64,000 nt of DNA, taken from positions 12,109,640-12,173,639 of the forward strand of contig CM072152.1 in assembly GCA_036850595.1 (NCBI GenBank), in the 5' to 3' direction. Positions 34,524 to 47,000 of the stretch are shown here, in pieces; the first letter of the stretch is position 1, and every line of letters starts with the position of its first letter. This DNA comes from Rhyacichthys aspro. Lineage: Eukaryota; Chordata; Actinopteri; Gobiiformes; Rhyacichthyidae. Under the pieces are notes generated by a model that did no database searches, was not told the origin of the DNA, and saw only the letters and a program-made list of their open reading frames with translations. The position numbers and the translations under genes were made by a program.

Positions 34524-37500
34524 TCATCCACTTCTGTTTGGCTGCTGGACACCAAACGCAGTGATGAAGACATTAACAACGACAATAACAAAAACAAGGG
34601 CAGTGGCGACATTCTCCAGGATGTTCAGTCTGTAGTGCATGCTCTCATCATTTAGGTTCCATTTCACTGTAAGAACAGGAATAAAACAATGAAATGTTGA
34701 TCTTTCCTTAACTCATAAATAATTAGCTTGCCTTGCCTGATATTACGTGCCTCGCTTGTTAGGCATTAATAAAAACACAACGATTAGTAGTTAAGTACAT
34801 ATATTACTACAGATATTTGGCCATATGTTACAGGGTACATATTCATACTGTCAAATTCTGTTCAATAGTTCTAATTTTCTCCAGATGTAACACATTTCCT
34901 GATTCCCTTGACTGCAGATGATGGGCTGTGTAAGCTTTGCTCACTGTAAAAGTAGAAGCTGTAAAAGTAGAAGACAGCACTTTAAAGCTCAACACTGTCC
35001 AGCGCTCAGTGTTCAACAGAGTGTTTCATACCAATGGAAATGAGTTCTTCTGAATGACTGACTTGGTGTGGTGATTTGTATTTGTACACACCCTCACAGC
35101 ATAAGCAAATGACATAATGTATTTTCCCACAAGAGAGAAGAGAGAGCTATTTAAATTAGAACCAGCTGAGGTCTGAGCCAACTGGCAAGAGAGTAACTCT
35201 CCTTCTTTCTAAACTCAGCTGGTCACAATGGTATTCTCTGTTAGGATAAGATAAGAATATCATGAGCATGTTTAGGAGTGAGCACACCAGAGAGGGAGGG
35301 GACAAAACATCTCATTCTAAACTTATTTTACTCATAATATTATTTCTGAAAGCAGTTTCAAGTTGAAACAGTCTACTGGATTGATTGGCCTTTTTCATTT
35401 AAGACAACTGGTCAAAATCAATCCCATTTTGTAAAGGCAACATTTTTCTGCCTTTGTGACTCATTTTGACAACTGCAAGGTGCTGAAGCAGTTGTGAAGA
35501 GCTTTCTCTCTCTCATGATTTTTTTTTCTTTTATTCACTGTTTGAATGGTCTCTCTCTGCTTGATGTGTCTGACCTGATCCGTCAATCTCAGGTCGGCAG
35601 AACAGTGACAGTTAGTTGTCCCTTAAACAAAATGAAACTCCACTGGGCCCATTCTCTGCCTGTTTGTATTTCACTTCAGAAAAATACACCTTTTCTCATT
35701 GGCATTGGTTTGGTCTGGACTTTTCCCAAGATACAGACAGAGCATTTGAAATTGCTGCTTGTCGTAATTCTGTTTTAGATTCTTTTATGTCTAGTAAGCT
35801 GCTGAGGTGACAACAAACTCACCACAGACATGATCAGTTTAATGCTGTGAACTGGAGATACACCCCCGTTGTCATGACAACGGTAAATAGACGAGTTAGG
35901 CAAAGTCCATTGGTGCAGTGTTGCTGGCAAATAATTATGGTATAAAACAAGCTTTTTACTGTGTATTATATATGTGCATGTATCTTTTATATTGAATGGG
36001 AACAAAATGTTTTACTTGTTTAAGTGACAATCATTTTGTTTCCATGTAATTTGTTCTTTTACGATACTTTAGGGGCTCTGTACCTTTGTGCTTTTAATGT
36101 AGGTTATTATTAGTTCTATTTATTTTATGCACTTACCAATGAAGATGAGCATGATGCCCACCAGTATCTGCAGGATGAGGGAGATGCTAATGAGAACAAT
36201 GAGGGGCACATAGAAGGTAAACTCTGGTCCTTGCTCAAGTACGGCCTTAAGCTGCGAGGCATTTGCCATCAGCAGAGCCACATCCAACATGCTCTCTGCT
36301 GCACTCTTCTTATTGGCATAATGGTTCATGTTCAGTGGTCCCCGTAGTCTTTTCCCGTGGCCCCTCAGAGGCACCTAAATACAAATATAGTCAGTTTTGC
36401 ATACAATACACACAGTACTCATGTTTAACTAAAATCTGATATTTAACAGTGCAAATGTTGATTCAAATTTCATAATAATTTTAGGCAGAACTGAAAGTTT
36501 GGGGGTTTTATAAAACTTTTTAGAATTTAGCCATGATTCACCAAATGAGGAATTAATGGAAGTGAAAGCATTTTATCATTGAAAAACAGGAAGAAGGATG
36601 ACTCTAAAGGTCAAAGAGGTCATTTCTGTCGTAGAGTCTTTCCCAAGCCACATCCTGTTCCGTGAAGTTCTCTGGGTCACACAACTGAATTAAAACGAAA
36701 AAGAAAAACCATCCCCACCCCAAGGCGGAAAAATTTGTTGAAAATCAGCAATATTACTCCTTTATTTATCATTTCTATAGATTTATATGTCTATATGATG
36801 CATGATGAAAAAATGCATGCATTTGTAGGAAGATTATTTTATCAAGGCATTATTATCAAAGTGATTATTTTCTTTTTCTCAAACAATTCATATTAGAGAC
36901 AGGCCTTTATTCAGTTTTGGGTTATATTTATCTAAACACAGGGTAGCCAGAAAAGTGGTCTTCTCACATGGTCAGAGTCATATTTACAGTTTCATTCGAC
37001 TGGAGTGTATTTAAACTACCCTACAATACCACCCTTGTGCCCAAACTGGCAACTTCATAACTGTGCACTTCTTTTTTGGCTCTGAAAAGTTGCCAGGATG
37101 CAGTGGAGAAAATGTTTCTGTGGGAAATACCTCTTTGAGCTCTTCATTGGCCACAATAACCACATTCTAATACTGAATCTTCACTTAAATTCGTTTTTGT
37201 CAGCATTTGTACTTGTTTGGAGTCTTAAGCGTAGTTACTCTGAGGTTTTTTGGAGATTATGAAATGGAATTTAAAGAATTTCACAGTGTAAGTCCGTAAA
37301 CTAAACAAAGAAATTAATGTGGTTAATTTTCTTTAGCTTTAGCTAATTTTCTTTCTGTAGATTTAATTCTATTGGCCTTAAACAACATTGATCGAGCTTA
37401 TTCATAATTATAAGGTTTCTTTTGTGTTTTGTTCATCAGGATCAGGAAAAAAAGGCTGCTTATCCCAGATTCATGAAGTAGCCTACTTTATACACAACTC

Positions 37501-38128
37501 TATCAGTATTTCTCCACTAATTTCTGGACTTTGTGTGTTGAAGAAATATAAAACTAGTTTACTAAGCTTCCAAACAGAGAAGACACCTCAGTCTGTTCCA
37601 GGTAGTGTCAGGTAGAGGTGAATAAAATCAAACAAAGCGTTCATATAACCCTGCACCTGTTTGTGTTTGGTTTGTGTCATTGTTTATAAGGATGGTCCTC
37701 CAGGATTTCTTCTGTGATTGTAGCCTACCACAGCACCCACATGGTCTGCTTTGGGCTGTCATTATGTGTAAACTGAGACCGGGCTAGGGGACAAGGGACA
37801 GTTACTGTTTAACCCTGGAAACTTTCGAAATACGTCCCAAAATGAGAGAAGATCCCAAGCAAACACTACTCGTGCTAGCTTAAACGAATTAAGTCCGCTT
37901 CCGTAGGCTAAACTTGTCTTGATAATGTTAAATATTCTACTCGTTTCGGCTACACTGAGAGGAAGAAAAAAACAAATCTCCATGTAAAATAACCGGAAGG
38001 CATTTTTTTAAAAGGAATTTACTGTCATCAGTTAGTTATAGGCTTAACAAAGGAGAAGCTGATGTCCATACCTCCACCTCGCCGTTCGGGTCAGCATCAC
38101 CGTTCATTTCCAAATGTTCCGTCGCCAT
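34524..38128 (-). CDS. ninj1: Ninjurin 1, 3 coding exons, 145 aa
   Basis: Plasma membrane protein first described as a nerve-injury adhesion molecule; in mammals its oligomers rupture the plasma membrane at the end of lytic cell death. Exons on the minus strand: 38128-38072, 36374-36137, 34666-34524 (438 nt; human 152 aa). The start ATG gives MATEHLEMNGDADPNGEVE. The conserved core NHYANKKSAAESMLDVALL and MANASQLKAVLEQGP is at residues 36-69; this is the amphipathic region that drives clustering in the mammalian protein. The first membrane helix is at about 74-97 (FYVPLIVLISISLILQILVG) and the second at about 115-137 (ATALVFVIVVVNVFITAFGV). All introns are GT-AG. It faces card19 tail to tail, with the U6atac gene between them. 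Confidence 0.95.
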
Positions 38129-39814
38129 TTCTCTTTGGTAAAAAATGTTTTATAGGACAAAAGTAGCCCTATCATGTAGCCCTCAAAGCCTGGCAGTCAG
38201 ACAGTCTGTGGTCCGATCGGTGGGCACAGGCTGAATGGCTGTGTCTGGGCTGTTGTGACGACAGGACAGACTCCCGCCCGCCGCCAACATGGGGGCGGCT
38301 GTCAGGGGAAAAACTGTGCAACTAGGTCATGAGAAAAAAAATACAAGAGCTGTTGTTTTAATACACTATCTAAAGTTTTATTACATCTCATTCATGCAAT
38401 ATATGCCACTTAGTCCAGAATATCAGTGTATTTTATGTTACTTTTGTGGTTCATTATTGACAGGATGACAAGAGACGCAGCGCGACTCTTTACTGGCCTC
38501 TAGTGGTTTTATGCGGAACTGCGTCTAAAACATTTAAGCCTGTGGACAACATTGGGAGTAGACTAAATAGGCCTACATGCATGATGCATATATTTAATGG
38601 GTAAATGTAAATGTGACAGTTAGGTCGTATCAAAAATAGTAAATGTCCTATTATCATTTAGAATTCAGTCAGGTTTATGCTTTAAAAAAAGTGAAAAGTA
38701 AACTGTCCTTTGGTGGCCACAAAGTCAGAGGAGTGAATAGGATGACCATGCAGAGACCACACTATTGTAAACACAGACCACCAAAGCAACAACACACCCA
38801 CTAAGTGCTTGCTATTATTCCTTGGTTTCCCTGGTGAACATGTGTTTCTGCTAACAACCCCATACAATGTGAAACTGCCCTATATTGCCCTATAGTAAAA
38901 GTACATAAGCTACTACCACCTTTTCGTATTTTACCTTAGCACATACACTGCAATAATATTAATGAAACTGTGAAAAACTTAAAATATGTCAGAGAAAGAT
39001 TTAAACAGTTTTATTGTAAAAGTAATAATTTGTGGAAAAAACAGGCTTTATGATGTCATCTACTTCATCTATTCAATTATGGAAACCCTTAGCCAATCAC
39101 ATGCTCAAAAAAGGAGCGCTGCCATTGGTTGACACCGGCTTGTCATATGACTTTCCAGGAAGTTTAATAGCTGCTGATAAAGCATATTTTCAGCAATGAA
39201 TATGTCTTTAAACACAACGAAACAGCTTAAAATTGAAAGGCCTTAAACAGAGAAAAAAGAGGCAACGTAAAACACCAATAAATACTGTCAATTTAATCAC
39301 GTAATGTTTAACGAGGAGGAGATAATTATCATTCTTACACTGATGTTCCAGCTAATCTAAAGCTAAACTCTAAACCTCAGTTTGGCTAAATGTATTAGTG
39401 TTTTGCGGAGGAAAGTTTGGTCCCATTTTATTTTTTTAAATAGAAGAGCAGGAGAGGTCCCTTGGCTGTTTGTGGACTCTGAAACAGGAATGGCAAAAAA
39501 TAAAAAATAAAAAAAATAAAAATGACTAGTGTCAGTGTTCAGGGCCTGCCATTCATTATTTAGCCCTAAACAGAATTAAAGGTAATCTGCATGAGTGATC
39601 ACTGTCAGTGACTTATCTACCAATGTTACTAGCCATGCCTGTATAGCCTATCACTGTGTGCTATTTTAATTTAAATACTAATAAATACAAGAGTTGTCGA
39701 TGCTGGAGGAAAGGGGACACATGAATCAATTCAGACACACATTAAAATAAAAGTGCTCAACACCAGGATTCTTTCCCCTGAAATATTTCAGTTGAAGCAT
39801 ATTAGATCAGTTGA

Positions 39815-39830
39815 GGCCCTCTAGTGGCAG
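39815..39830 (-). promoter_or_regulatory. CTCF-like core motif
   Basis: The plus strand reads GGCCCTCTAGTGGCAG, a fair match to the reverse CTCF core. It lies between ninj1 and wnk2, about 350 nt left of the wnk2 promoter motifs. Confidence 0.38.
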
Positions 39831-40169
39831 TGCTTCATGGATGCACTCAGTTCTCTCAATAGCCTAATGTATCATTACATACTATTTTAAAAGGGATATC
39901 TGTAATCAATACCTTTGCAATAAAACATTCTAATTTAGATTTTTTTTTTTTTTTTAGAAACTAAAATCTCAAGGGAAACCATAACATAGGGGTCAATTAA
40001 GCGCATAACATGTTCAAACACACTATAGTACATAAATATAGTGATTAACTATTGTTGTTTACAGTTCTTTGTCTCGTTATTTCATTAATAATGGTCAAGT
40101 CTGTGACCTATTACATACTTGTAAGGACCCACACTTCTTTCACCGTGCACTCTTAAGATGGGCTCCGAT

Positions 40170-40187
40170 GGCCCATAATTCCTTGCA
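40170..40187 (+). promoter_or_regulatory. wnk2: ZNF143-like motif in the wnk2 promoter
   Basis: GGCCCATAATTCCTTGCA resembles the second half of the ZNF143 motif (TTCCCATAATGCCTTGCA). An ATTGG box follows about 33 nt downstream. Confidence 0.45.
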
Positions 40188-41014
40188 GAGCTATGGTTGT
40201 CAGGCTTTGCCAGTTGCTGATTGGAGGCTTATTTCGTCACGATGAGGGCGTACAGCGGTGTGGTCCACGCAGCCTGAGTGGGGGAGGGAGGCTCAGGGTG
40301 CCGCCTAAAAACGTGCCGGCTTATTGGATACGTGTTGTTGCTAGGGGCGTGGGGTGATGCGTGAGACCTTTACTTTTCCAAGCCCGAAACAGGTGAGATT
40401 TTCGACAACTGTGGGCCAAGGAGAAGAGTGCTGGACCTGAGATGCTTCATGCCGCAGTGAGAATCTGAGAGGCGTTTTTCTGCTCTCTGCGGCTCCAGGA
40501 CAACACTAAGGAGAAAGTGCGGACTTTTAAAGGTGCAACGCAGAGATGCTGAGGTCACACTTCCCTGAGCTGATTCGGGTTTTTACACGGGACTCTAGCT
40601 ACTTGCGTTTTTTGTGTCACTGTGAATAGCTGTGTATTTGGGAATGATGTCTCTTTTAAAGGATAAGTACCTGGCTACTCAGGTTAGTGTACAGAGGCAT
40701 TATGCAGTGTGTCAGGGGCTGTTTGGTTGATCTCACGGGGTAAAGTGGCAATGAAACCAGTCACAACGCACATAGCTCTGCGCTGTCAGGTCTGCAGCAA
40801 GGAGGAGGACGACCGTGGCATTAGACGACCCGGAGCGACGCACGGTGAGATTTACTGCCCTAAACATATGACATAGGGTTACAGCTGATGCGCTGGCGAA
40901 CTGCGTCACTGTGAATGTGTCAGGTAGGCAGCAAACTCTCACAGTGCCCGAGAGAGTCATGCTGGTCGTTATCATTACGCAATGTCGCCGGTGAGTGCTG
41001 AATAATTGACGGGG

Positions 41015-44000
41015 ATGTATTCGGCGGAGGATTCAAGCCTAGATCCGCCACGGGGGTCCACATTTTCCTCTGCGCCTAATTTAGACTCGGACTTTACTGT
41101 AAATACAAACAGGCCTGTTTATGAGAACGGGACAGACCACAATGTCAGCATTCATAACGAAGCCCTGCGTGGAGCGAGCGACTCCTCCACAGATTACAGA
41201 GGGCTGGTCCGCCAGAGGTTCATCCGCAGGACTCTGTGGGTGTCTGACTCCGAGGAGCAGCCCTTGGACGCCCCGGAGTATGCCAGCATCTGCCCCGTGC
41301 TTAGTATTGACCTGCGCACCATTGTGGGCCGCGGTCGAACTCGCACCCAGAGTTCAAGCACCGAGAGCCGCGTGGGACTAAAAGACAGTGCCACGGAGAG
41401 CGCCAGCGCAGACGAAGGTAAGCAGGGCAGATGCGAGCCGGAGCCCAAAGCAGAAACTGTTCCCTCAGATGTAGCAGGGAAGGCCGGAAGTGACGAGAAT
41501 GAAGAGGAGCCCGGGATGAAAGCTGTGTCCACCTCACCTGGGGGGCGTTTCCTCAAGTTTGACATCGAGCTGGGTAGAGGCTCCTTCAAGACGGTCTACA
41601 AGGGTCTTGACACAGAGACATGGGTGGAAGTGGCCTGGTGTGAACTCCAGGTGGGTTTTAGCCAAGTCAGGTCACTTAAGTGACAAGCCTCAAATGACTT
41701 ATTGTGTATCATTATGTACAGTATGATAATGTTACAATTGAAGTACAAAATATTGTGAGACCCCACAACTGGCCCAGAGCTTTTAGGATCAGTAGTGCAC
41801 AAAGCCTGTCATCACAGGCCTAAGGCTTCACTTAAGTGTCTGTGGCATTCTTTTGTTTTACATAAACTTAGGTTTATGCTATTTTTCAAATATTTGTTGC
41901 TTCATTTACTGTTTAATGTTTCTGTTTATGAGTCATCTCTAAATCTGTGCCTCCAATGAAAAATATGCTCTTTGTCACAAAACAATGTTTTGCTTTTTGT
42001 CAGGACCCACCATGCTCTGGATTAGCCTCTCCAAACCTCTGCAGGGTTCCTTAATGCAGCACACAGCATAAAATGTTATTTTGTACATTTGTTCCCCCCT
42101 TGAATTTTACAATTCTTTAAAACAGTTTTTACCTCTTTCTCTATAATAATACAATTACATGTTCAAAGGCTTATCAGTATCAGATGTGGTCAGTTTTGTC
42201 CCCTACATTGTTTCATATCATTGGCAGCTTGCTTCAATACTAATCTGTGCTGGTAATCTAATGATCAGTTCAGACGTGCTGTACAGATTAGCCAGCAGAC
42301 AGACAGACCTGCAGCCCTGGGCTGCTCTTTTAGATTTACAATTATCCTATAGAAATATTTTATCAATTAAACAAACAATACCATCTCACCTGTTGTTAGT
42401 CTGGATTTTAACCTCTTTAACTGAGTATATGGGGTTTATAAATTTCTATAAAGCAGTTATGATATGGATAACAAATATATCAGTACATGTACTTTATTAA
42501 CAGTGTATATGCATTTGTTCCCAACAAACAAGATTTATTCCTCTTTGGGCAAAAAAGTAGAAAAACATTAAACATATGCATGAATGCATAAAAAATCCAT
42601 AATTGTAATTTATCTGTTGTTTGTAAATGATATTTACACAACACAAATCAACACAACAAAACCACAAATACAACCTAACCTTATTTTAAAATATATTTAA
42701 TACCTGCAAGTAAAAAGTCATGTTTTAATATACAGTAACACTACATAAAGCGACAGTGTAGAAGATTTGATGTTAGGTTTTGTTTGTATGTATTGAGCAG
42801 TGTCTGATGTTTCAACTATCAAGTCCTTTTCAAACCTCAGCAGCGACACACAGAAAATTTTTTATATATATTTACAGAATGGTACTAACATTATGCACAG
42901 ACTTGTGTTTACCAGCTTGAGTAGTGTCTCACAGCTCTTCACATTATTGTCTTGTTTGATGGCTTTGTAATGAATATTAAACATGAATGTATTCCTCTCT
43001 GGTGTTACCACACCGGGAAGTGTGGAGAGTGGATTATGCTGATGCAGCTCTCTGCAGCAAGGCAGTGAGGAGAGAGGGAAGGCTGGGTTCAGTTTAGGAC
43101 AATGTTCTGAAAAGTAGTATCCAATAAACAGCAAAACAAGAGCTCTGTATTTATAGTATCTGCAGCGTTATGTGTCCATTAGTCAAAACCAGTGCGGCTA
43201 ACCTAACGTGTGACACAGATTTAAAAAATAAAGACCATATTGTGACGATATAGCCACACCCTGCTCAGATTTTTTTTCTCAGTGCATCTTTAATAACCAA
43301 TCCTCATCCTTCACAGCAACATAGTGTATGGTGTATTTTTGTTAAAGTAGTACACTCCTCAGCAATAATCAATAGTGATTGTGTATCCAATGGTGTATTT
43401 CCAAGACAGAAGAATTCCCTCATCTCAGAATTTCTGTTTAAATACAAAACAAATGCAGGGAAAAGTCTGCATAAGTGGCATTCTTTGTATCCTCTGTGCT
43501 GACGGGAGAGAAACAGACATATACTAGGTATTTGCTGTCAGTTGTTTGACTATTTATACAACAGAAGAGGAGCAGAAGGGCCAAAATATTGATCTATTGT
43601 ACAGAGATTCACTGGGTTTTGGATAGCCAAAGAAGTCTGCAGCAATACTAAAAGTAGCACTGATCATGAGGCTTCAAGCTTTTGATATCAATAGAATAAA
43701 AGATTATTTATGTCATGACAGATGTGTGTCACCCAGTGACACACCAGAATAAATTCAAGTTTTTCTTTTTTTTTTTTACATCTATTTTCTGAAAATGTGA
43801 ACAGGTCATATCTCTGAGGTCTTTTATTGTTGTGTGTGGTAAAAGTGTAAATGGTTTAGACCCCCATATTTACCCTCTCAAAATGCCAAGTCTGTATTTA
43901 GTCTAAACAAGACCCAAAGGGCAATCCAACACTATCTTACTAAACTAAGAGGAGATTAGAAAATGCTTTCCATTCCCGTAGCCTTATGTCACAAAAAAAA

Positions 44001-47000
44001 CAAAAACAACAACAACTAGTGTTTAATCTAAAGAATCTAAAAACATGAGCTCTAACAAATTTATTTAATCTTTTTTTTAAGGAAAGGAAATTGTCCAAAG
44101 TGGAGCGACAGAGATTCAAAGAAGAGGCAGAGATGTTGAAGGCCCTTCAACATCCCAATATTGTGCGCTTTTATGATTTCTGGGAATCACCAGTGAAGGG
44201 AAAGAAGTGTATTGTTCTGGTGACAGAGCTAATGACCTCAGGGACACTAAAAACGTGAGTTGAGATATAAATACAAATCTTGTCTTCAATGCATCATCAA
44301 GTCTATAAATGTCATCTCATATTTTATTGAAAATATTGTCAGATGGTTTCCTGCTTGAAAAGGACACATATGAGTAATATGTGTCCTCCAGTTTAATGTT
44401 GCTGTTGAAGGGAAAAAATTTCTTTTCCACAAGGTAATTGGAAAACTAGTTATTCCAATAAAGAGAACAAATGAATAATCAGTCATCAAACACTGTACCC
44501 ACACTGGCTGCTTACTAAAGCACATGAACACATTTGCAAGCTGTGACCAGACTTTTTTTTTGCAATGTTGTGACATTATCTGGTATTAAACTCTCCCACA
44601 GGTATCTAAAGCGGTTCAAGGTCATGAAGCCTAAGGTTCTTCGAAGCTGGTGCAGACAGATCCTAAAAGGCCTCCACTTCCTTCACACCAGGACACCTCC
44701 AATCATTCACAGAGACCTGAAATGTGACAACATCTTCATCACCGGCCCCACTGGATCCGTTAAAATAGGAGACCTAGGCCTGGCCACACTGAAAAGGGCT
44801 TCATTTGCTAAAAGTGTCATTGGTTAGTTTGCAGCAATTGCCCGTTAGGACTACATTTTGACTAGGACTACACTTACATTACACTGAAACAGGACATAAA
44901 CATAGTTACATAAGTCCTTGCTCATTTATCATTGTGTCTTAAATGAACATTTCAGGTACTCCTGAGTTCATGGCCCCGGAGATGTATGAGGAACACTATG
45001 ATGAGGCTGTCGATGTCTATGCCTTTGGGATGTGCATGTTAGAGATGGCCACCTCAGAGTATCCCTACTCAGAGTGTCAAAATGCTGCTCAGATCTACCG
45101 CAAAGTCACCAGTGTGGGTAGCCCTCTGTATATGAAACAAAGAATCAATAACACAGCATTTTCTGAATATATGTGCTATTTGTTATCTTAGGGGGTAAAA
45201 CCTGCCAGCTACAGTAAAGTCAGTGACCCAGAAATAAAGGAAATAATTGGAGAGTGTATCTGTCACAAATGGGAAGAAAGGTAAGGCATTTTATGTTAGT
45301 TGGAGGCTTTATCACCTTGTTTTGTTGCTGCCGCTGTGACGTGAGCGCCAGTATTTATCTCTGCTACAGCTAACTGCTATGTCATGCATGGCTACAACTG
45401 GCTGTTACAGTAACCTTTTTATATGTTAGTAATTGGTATTTTATTTCCTGCAGGTTCTCTATTAAAGACCTATTAAATCATGCTTTCTTTGCTGAGGACA
45501 CAGGCGTGAGGGTGGAGCTCAATGAAGAGGATGATGGGAAAAAAACAACCATTGCTCTGAAGCTTTGGGTTGAAGATCCAAAAAAGCTGAAGGGAAAGTA
45601 CAAGGATACTGGTGCCATTGAATTTACCTTTGACTTGGTCAGTGAAGTCCCTGAAGTTGTCGCACAAGAAATGGTAAACAAATATGTGATTTCTCAAAGG
45701 TCTACTTTGGCTTTCTCTTTTGCCAAGTGAATAGATGCTTGAATATTATCATTTAAAATGCAAACAACTGCTTTTTGTTTGTTAAGGTACATGCAGAATT
45801 ACATACTTTAGTATTGTTGCAGGTGCCTTGTCACATGTCAGGCCTTACACACGTGACTTAATTGTATTATTTCACACTTTCATTTGCTTGCATTTGTCTT
45901 ATACACTATCTTTGACCAACAAATTAGATATGGTGCAGCCAGGAAATGGTCAGTAGTCTGATCTAAGATAAATGGAAGCAGTGACTGCATTGATTGAAAT
46001 GAGAGCTACTTGTGGTTTGTGGGGGTTAACTGCCGTGATTATCTTACACCTGTTTTTTGTAGGTTGAATCAGGCTTCTTTCTGGATTGTGACGTGAAAAT
46101 TGTTGCTAAGTCCATTCGGGACAGAGTGGCTCTCATTAAATGGAGGAGAGAACGGAGAGTCCCTTTGGGAAATATTGAAACAGCTGCAAAGAAGACACAG
46201 CAGAACCTACAGCAGAACCTACTGCAGGTGCCTGGTGGTGTTCCCCAGGGTGCCATATTGCCCACAGACTGTGACGACCAAGAAGCACAGCCACAGAGCC
46301 TGATATGCAGTGTGCCCGCAACAACATCTACGACATGTAGGAATCTTCTTTAATGCAAAAATACTACACAACTTTAGCCTTTGACAATACATCAGATTTA
46401 TTTGACATTGCTACATAAAAAAAATATTATTTTATGAAATAGTTCAACATAATGTGGTATTTGAGAATGTAGGTAGAATATTGAAAATGTAACTGCAGTG
46501 TTTTTATAACAGCTTTTAGTCAGCAATGATAAATCATAACTCAGCCAATGCATTTCAATGAAGTGCTCCACCACTGTCCTTTTTCCCTGTCCTTCCTTTG
46601 AGTGCACCCTTACTTGCAGAGGGCAATGTAAGCATTGCTATACGTTATTATGTTTTCTTCTAATCATTCCAGCTGACAGTGGAGTGAGCTCCACTGTGCA
46701 ATTAGACGAGCATCACAACCAGCAGAATGGACCCTATCAGTCTCTTCCAGAGCCCATTTGTACTGCTCAGATTTTGTGTAGCCCAACTACACAGGCTGAC
46801 CCTCAAATCCAGCTGGGATCTTACCAGCAATCTGCTGCAAAGGCCTCACAAGATGACTGCACAGCTTCTACACAATTACACTTGGGAGGCTCGCAGCAAA
46901 GCACAGGTCAACTGCATCTTTGGGCTCAGCAACAATCTGCAGCAAATCTCCTCCAGGAGCCTTATCACTCTCCAACAGTAAGCATGCTACTTCTTTCTTA

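Larger units (their letters stand above)
38129..41014. promoter_or_regulatory. ninj1 upstream region and wnk2 promoter / 5' leader
   Basis: 38129-38300 is CpG-rich and contains CCGCCAACATGGGGGCGG, a YY1-like element, in the probable ninj1 promoter. 38300-40100 is AT-rich and non-coding, with two CCAAT boxes in opposite orientations (39092 and 39123) and a T-run near 39941. From 40140 the sequence becomes CpG-rich: a ZNF143-like motif, ATTGG boxes at 40220 and 40323, then the long 5' leader of wnk2. A possible leader exon ends at 40682 (CAG|GTTAGT). An in-frame TAA at 41003 precedes the wnk2 ATG. Confidence 0.45.

Noticed and set aside
35494..35778. 94-codon plus-strand ORF with a signal-like start
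   Set aside because: It lies in a ninj1 intron with no splice or promoter context, and the hydrophobic start comes from a T-rich run.
41006..41014. wnk2 start nine bases earlier
   Set aside because: That codon is TTG; the ATG at 41015 follows an in-frame stop and is the first ATG.
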